This document shows positions 6,583-8,736 of a stretch of 8,736 nt of DNA, in pieces. The position numbers were made by a program, and so were the translations under genes. The DNA is taken from NCBI GenBank assembly GCA_902475475.1, contig CABRZY010000066.1:1-8736 (forward strand), in the 5' to 3' direction. This stretch comes from an uncultured Collinsella sp. (GTDB taxonomy: Bacteria; Actinomycetota; Coriobacteriia; Coriobacteriales; Coriobacteriaceae). Every line of letters starts with the position of its first letter. The stretch's first letter is position 1. The notes beneath the pieces are model-generated. The model was given only the letters and a program-made list of their open reading frames with translations. It ran no database searches and was not told the DNA's origin.

Positions 6583-7392
6583 ATGTCTCGTCTGCACCTT
6601 CATATCCTCGGCAGTGGTTCTAAAGGCAACTGCGCACTCATCGAGGGCCCGCAGGGGCTCATTATGGTCGATGACGGACTGTCTCGCCGCGAGACATTAA
6701 AGCGCATGGCAGAACTGGGGCTCTCGACAGACAACGTCTCGGCTCTTCTCATTACTCATGAGCATAGCGATCACATCAAGGGCCTCGATGTCTGGTGCAA
6801 GCACTGGCACGGCCCCCTCTTTGCCAGCAGGGGCACTCTTTCGAACAAAGAAAATCTTTCGCATCTGCCTGTCGAGGAATTCGATCCCGGTGACACCCTA
6901 TCCATTGCCGGCATCCACGTGCAAACCTACTCAACATCACACGATGTCATCAATCCAGTCGGTTATCGATTCGACGCCCTCGATGATTCCATCGGCTTTG
7001 CCACCGACACCGGAGAGCTATCGAGCCAAGCCATGAACACCCTCAAAGATTGTCGAGTCCTCGCGCTCGAAAGCAACCACGATGTGACCATGCTGCGCGA
7101 GGGAGAATATCCCCGCTTTCTTCAGGAGCGCATCCTGTCTGCAAGGGGACACCTCTCCAACAGCCAAGCCGCCGAAGCCGCGCGCGAACTTGTTACAGAT
7201 CGCACCGAACAGCTCATTGCCATGCATATCAGCCAAGATAACAATCGTCCGAGCCTTACCGTCAAAAGCTATGCCAAAGCTCTGGCCGCAACCCTGGATG
7301 ACGAGGTCGGCAGCTCCGCAACCCTTCTCCAAGGATCGCGAAAACTCTCGATACGCCCTGCGAGTCAGTATCAGCCGGCAACCATTCAATAG
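6583..7392 (+). CDS. WalJ/YycJ-like metallo-beta-lactamase-fold hydrolase
   Basis: A 269-residue cytoplasmic metallo-beta-lactamase-fold protein. The start LHILGSGSKGNCALIE (5-21) is typical of the YycJ/WalJ branch. The metal site shows HEHSDH at 59-64 (H59, H61, D63, H64), SHD at 119-121, TDTGEL with D142, SNHD at 165-168, GHLSN at 189-193 and H215. Family members are described as DNA-associated nucleases or phosphodiesterases, in Firmicutes encoded next to the walRK two-component genes. Neither regulator is present here, and the left neighbour is tilS on the opposite strand. The ATG has only a weak ribosome binding site (TTTGGA), but no other start preserves the N-terminal strand motif. The gene ends in TAG, with a strong hairpin terminator starting nine bases later. 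Substrate is unproven. Confidence 0.9.
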   Translation: MSRLHLHILGSGSKGNCALIEGPQGLIMVDDGLSRRETLKRMAELGLSTDNVSALLITHEHSDHIKGLDVWCKHWHGPLFASRGTLSNKENLSHLPVEEFDPGDTLSIAGIHVQTYSTSHDVINPVGYRFDALDDSIGFATDTGELSSQAMNTLKDCRVLALESNHDVTMLREGEYPRFLQERILSARGHLSNSQAAEAARELVTDRTEQLIAMHISQDNNRPSLTVKSYAKALAATLDDEVGSSATLLQGSRKLSIRPASQYQPATIQ

Positions 7393-7400
7393 ACTGTCCT

Positions 7401-7452
7401 AGACAGCAAAAGGGGCCGAGAATCGCTTCCCAGCCCCTTTTGCTGTCTTTTA
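7401..7452. terminator. Strong hairpin terminator shared by convergent genes
   Basis: AGACAGCAAAAGGGGC (7401-7416) and GCCCCTTTTGCTGTCT (7433-7448) form a perfect 16-bp stem with a 16-base loop, followed by TTTTA on the plus strand. It sits between the end of the metallo-hydrolase gene and the end of hsp20, which converge. A shorter GGGGC/GCCCC stem followed by TTTT can be read on both strands, so it probably stops transcripts from both sides. A competing small hairpin, CTGTC-CTA-GACAG (7394-7406), uses part of the left arm. Confidence 0.9.
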
Positions 7453-7474
7453 ATAGCGCAGAACACCAACGAAG

Positions 7475-7906
7475 TTAGTCGATGGAGATCTTCGTAACGT
7501 TCTTCTTCTCGACGATCTTGGGAACCGTAACGGTCAGGATGCCGTCAGCGTACTTAGCCGAGAGGCCCTCGCTCGAAGCGTCCTTTAGATACACGCCACG
7601 CGTCGCGCTGTACGAGCTGAACTCCTTCTGCAGGAAGTTCTTGCCCTCGTTCTCCTCGTCTTCCTCGACATTCACGCTAATGGACAGACGGCCCTCGTTA
7701 AGCTCGACATCGATATCGTCCTTGGCGACACCGGTCAGATAGGCCTTGACCTCATAGCCGTCGCCCTTATCCTCAACGTCAACGGGAAACGCCTTGGAAG
7801 CAATCGAGTTGTTTGCAAGGTCGGTCATATCATCAAACAGATCGAACAGCGAGCTTGCAGAGGGGCGAACGCCAAAAACCGAACGATAAGGAACCATGCT
7901 TGCCAT
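7475..7906 (-). CDS. Small heat-shock protein, Hsp20/alpha-crystallin family
   Basis: A 143-residue ATP-independent holdase that binds unfolding proteins in large oligomers. The N-terminal arm (1-38) has the phenylalanine-rich SLFDLFDDM. The alpha-crystallin domain starts near FPVDVEDKGDGYEVKAYL (40-57) and continues through DDIDVELNEGRLSISVNV. An acidic insertion, EEDEENEG, lies at 81-88. The diagnostic ADGILTVTVPK is at 120-130. The C-terminus ends in the assembly motif I140-S-I142. The reading frame extends upstream to an ATG at 7984, but the ATG at 7906 has AAAGGAGT eight bases before it and the normal N-terminus. The gene faces the metallo-hydrolase gene and shares its terminator. The AT-rich region upstream lacks recognisable CIRCE or HspR sites, so its heat control is unknown. 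The stop is TAA. Confidence 0.96.
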   Translation of the reverse strand: MASMVPYRSVFGVRPSASSLFDLFDDMTDLANNSIASKAFPVDVEDKGDGYEVKAYLTGVAKDDIDVELNEGRLSISVNVEEDEENEGKNFLQKEFSSYSATRGVYLKDASSEGLSAKYADGILTVTVPKIVEKKNVTKISID

Positions 7907-7913
7907 GTTTACC

Positions 7914-7921
7914 ACTCCTTT
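7914..7921 (-). promoter_or_regulatory. Ribosome binding site fixing the hsp20 start
   Basis: AAAGGAGT on the minus strand lies seven to eight bases before the ATG at 7906. It supports a 143-residue product over the 169-residue extension from 7984, whose extra residues do not resemble an Hsp20 arm. Confidence 0.75.
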
Positions 7922-7959
7922 TAGGACTGCCGAGCCATCTTCTAGGTGACTGGGACTTC

Positions 7960-8060
7960 TTTTGACGCTCTTATATATGCCCACACAGTGCTTATATATA
8001 CATCGACTATAAAGTTTTTTGAGTCAAGTACTATAAGCATATCTAAGTGTGTATGACTCA
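7960..8060. promoter_or_regulatory. AT-rich, repeat-containing region upstream of hsp20
   Basis: The 276-base gap between the divergent hsp20 and 8183 genes holds clustered short repeats. They are CTTATATAT at 7970-7978 and 7991-7999 (21 bases apart), ACTATAA at 8006-8012 and 8030-8036 (24 apart), TGCTTATA (7989-7996) inverted as TATAAGCA (8032-8039), and TGAGTCA (8020-8026) inverted as TGACTCA (8054-8060). On the minus strand, TTGACT inside this block looks like a -35, followed by TATA-rich sequence at non-ideal spacing. This is probably hsp20 control sequence; the factor is unknown. The rest of the gap (7922-7959, 8061-8182) shows no gene. Confidence 0.4.
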
Positions 8061-8083
8061 GGTTTTAGTAAGGTTAAGGTTCT

Positions 8084-8143
8084 TTGAACCAGAGCTTAAA
8101 TAACGAGTATGTTCGCAGCTACAAATAACAAGGGGCTTACAAT
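8084..8143 (+). promoter_or_regulatory. Putative promoter elements for the tail-anchored protein gene
   Basis: Two candidates precede the gene at 8183. TTGAAC (8084-8089) and TATGTT (8108-8113) are spaced 18 bases apart. A separate TACAAT -10-like box lies at 8138-8143, without a clear -35, and would give a leader of about 33 bases. Choosing between them needs a mapped transcript start. Confidence 0.3.
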
Positions 8144-8182
8144 GAGCGCGTACACGTTGTTGGTAACGAGCTAAAGGGCATC

Positions 8183-8650
8183 ATGGACGACCAAAACCAG
8201 AACAAAATGTTTATGCCGACGCAGGGGGGAGATACTTCCACGCAGCCGCCACGGTTCCATCGCCCCCACATCTCGCAAGAGCCCATTAATGATGCAGAGC
8301 CCGAGTATGTGACGAGAAATCGATATCAAACGCTCGAGGATACCCAGACAGGACGTAAGCACATGGGCGTCGCCTCGGGAGACCCTGTATATCTGAAAGA
8401 CGCACCATTATCTAAAAACAGCGCAGCTAGTGAGGAGCCACTGAAAGTATCCGCCGCCAATCAACAAAGAGGTCCTCGACCAAAGCAAACCTTGACGCAT
8501 TCGGCTCGCTATCTCGAAACGCCAAAACAGGGAAAATCAATCTTCGTTTCGTCAAGTAAACGACGCAAGCAGCATCGACTGACAATCCTGCTTTTAATCA
8601 TTGTGGCCATAGCAGTTGCCCTTGTTATTCGATTTATTTTCTTTAAATAA
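8183..8650 (+). CDS. Unrecognised protein with one C-terminal membrane segment
   Basis: A 155-residue protein of unknown function. Residues 1-125 are polar and rich in Gln, Pro, Ser, Thr and Lys with no visible domain or catalytic motif, and look largely disordered. A basic cluster, SKRRKQHR (125-132), precedes a hydrophobic segment at about 133-149 (LTILLLIIVAIAVALVI). Only RFIFFK follows, so it looks tail-anchored, with the long part in the cytoplasm by the positive-inside rule. There is no signal peptide. The start has AAAGGG four bases upstream. Base composition is visibly more AT-rich than tilS or ftsH, including TTA and AGA codons. It may be a lineage-specific envelope or division-associated protein, or the anchor remnant of a longer protein; I cannot decide. 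It is divergent from hsp20 and ends in TAA. Confidence 0.75.
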   Translation: MDDQNQNKMFMPTQGGDTSTQPPRFHRPHISQEPINDAEPEYVTRNRYQTLEDTQTGRKHMGVASGDPVYLKDAPLSKNSAASEEPLKVSAANQQRGPRPKQTLTHSARYLETPKQGKSIFVSSSKRRKQHRLTILLLIIVAIAVALVIRFIFFK

Positions 8651-8710
8651 AAGCTCAATACCAAAAACAATAAGATCGTCTGATGTAATTCATTTACGCC
8701 CAATAAACGC

Positions 8711-8736
8711 AAAAAAGGGGGAGGCCGCGAGGCCTC
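8711..8736. terminator. Hairpin at right edge, probable terminator (cut by window end)
   Basis: GAGGCC (8721-8726), GCGA loop, GGCCTC (8731-8736) form a 6-bp stem at the very end, preceded by AAAAAAGGGG. On the minus strand the stem is followed by CCCCTTTTTT, which would end a minus-strand gene lying to the right. The stem could extend with CCCCTTTTTT beyond the window, which would make it work on the plus strand too, for the gene ending at 8650. The 8651-8710 stretch shows nothing else. Confidence 0.6.

Noticed and set aside
7475..7984. Longer 169-residue hsp20 product starting at 7984
   Set aside because: The extra 26 residues run through the 5' leader including the ribosome binding site, and do not look like an Hsp20 arm. 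The 7906 start has the good Shine-Dalgarno sequence.
8019..8060. HspR-type HAIR operator (inverted TGAGTCA and TGACTCA)
   Set aside because: HAIR needs CTTGAGT and ACTCAAG about 7 bases apart. Here the halves are about 27 bases apart and the outer bases do not match.
1..8736. CRISPR array, phage genes, toxin-antitoxin pair, biosynthetic cluster or other defence system
   Set aside because: No spaced direct repeats of suitable length, integrase, capsid, nuclease-helicase or paired small genes were seen. The coding content is housekeeping plus one unknown membrane protein.

Overview
This window looks like ordinary chromosome from a moderately GC-rich, Gram-positive-type anaerobe. The best guess is Coriobacteriia (Collinsella or a relative). 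That rests on gene content, protein style and my memory of related sequences, not on a search. There are no rRNA, tRNA, CRISPR, prophage or plasmid genes. Eight protein genes cover most of it, and no gene-free stretch exceeds about 280 bases.

Layout from left to right. (1) Minus strand, 1-617: a YcdX-type PHP phosphatase gene, cut by the left edge. (2) Minus, 783-1967: a PLP-dependent class I/II aminotransferase. (3) 2027-2088: a perfect 25-bp inverted repeat with a 12-base loop, between the aminotransferase promoter region and the ftsH terminator. (4) Minus, 2157-6534: the conserved cluster tilS - hpt - ftsH, with hpt and ftsH one base apart and a rho-independent terminator after ftsH. (5) Plus, 6583-7392: a WalJ/YycJ-type metallo-beta-lactamase-fold hydrolase, divergent from tilS. 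(6) A strong shared hairpin terminator at 7401-7452. (7) Minus, 7475-7906: a small heat-shock protein (Hsp20). (8) Plus, 8183-8650: an unrecognised protein with a long polar N-terminal part and one C-terminal membrane segment. A hairpin truncated by the right edge closes the window.

tilS (tRNA-Ile lysidine synthase), hpt (hypoxanthine salvage) and ftsH (membrane AAA+ protease) form a widely conserved neighbourhood. Its members act in decoding fidelity, purine recycling and membrane protein quality control. Hsp20, a holdase chaperone, fits a protein-homeostasis theme but is a separate transcription unit with an AT-rich upstream region.

I found no convincing new multi-gene system. The items most worth a second look are non-coding. 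They are the 25-bp palindromic element at 2027-2088, an inverted repeat over the putative hpt-ftsH promoter (4914-4944), the repeat-filled hsp20 upstream region, and a recurring TACAAT motif before several genes. The unrecognised C-terminally anchored membrane protein is the main coding unknown.
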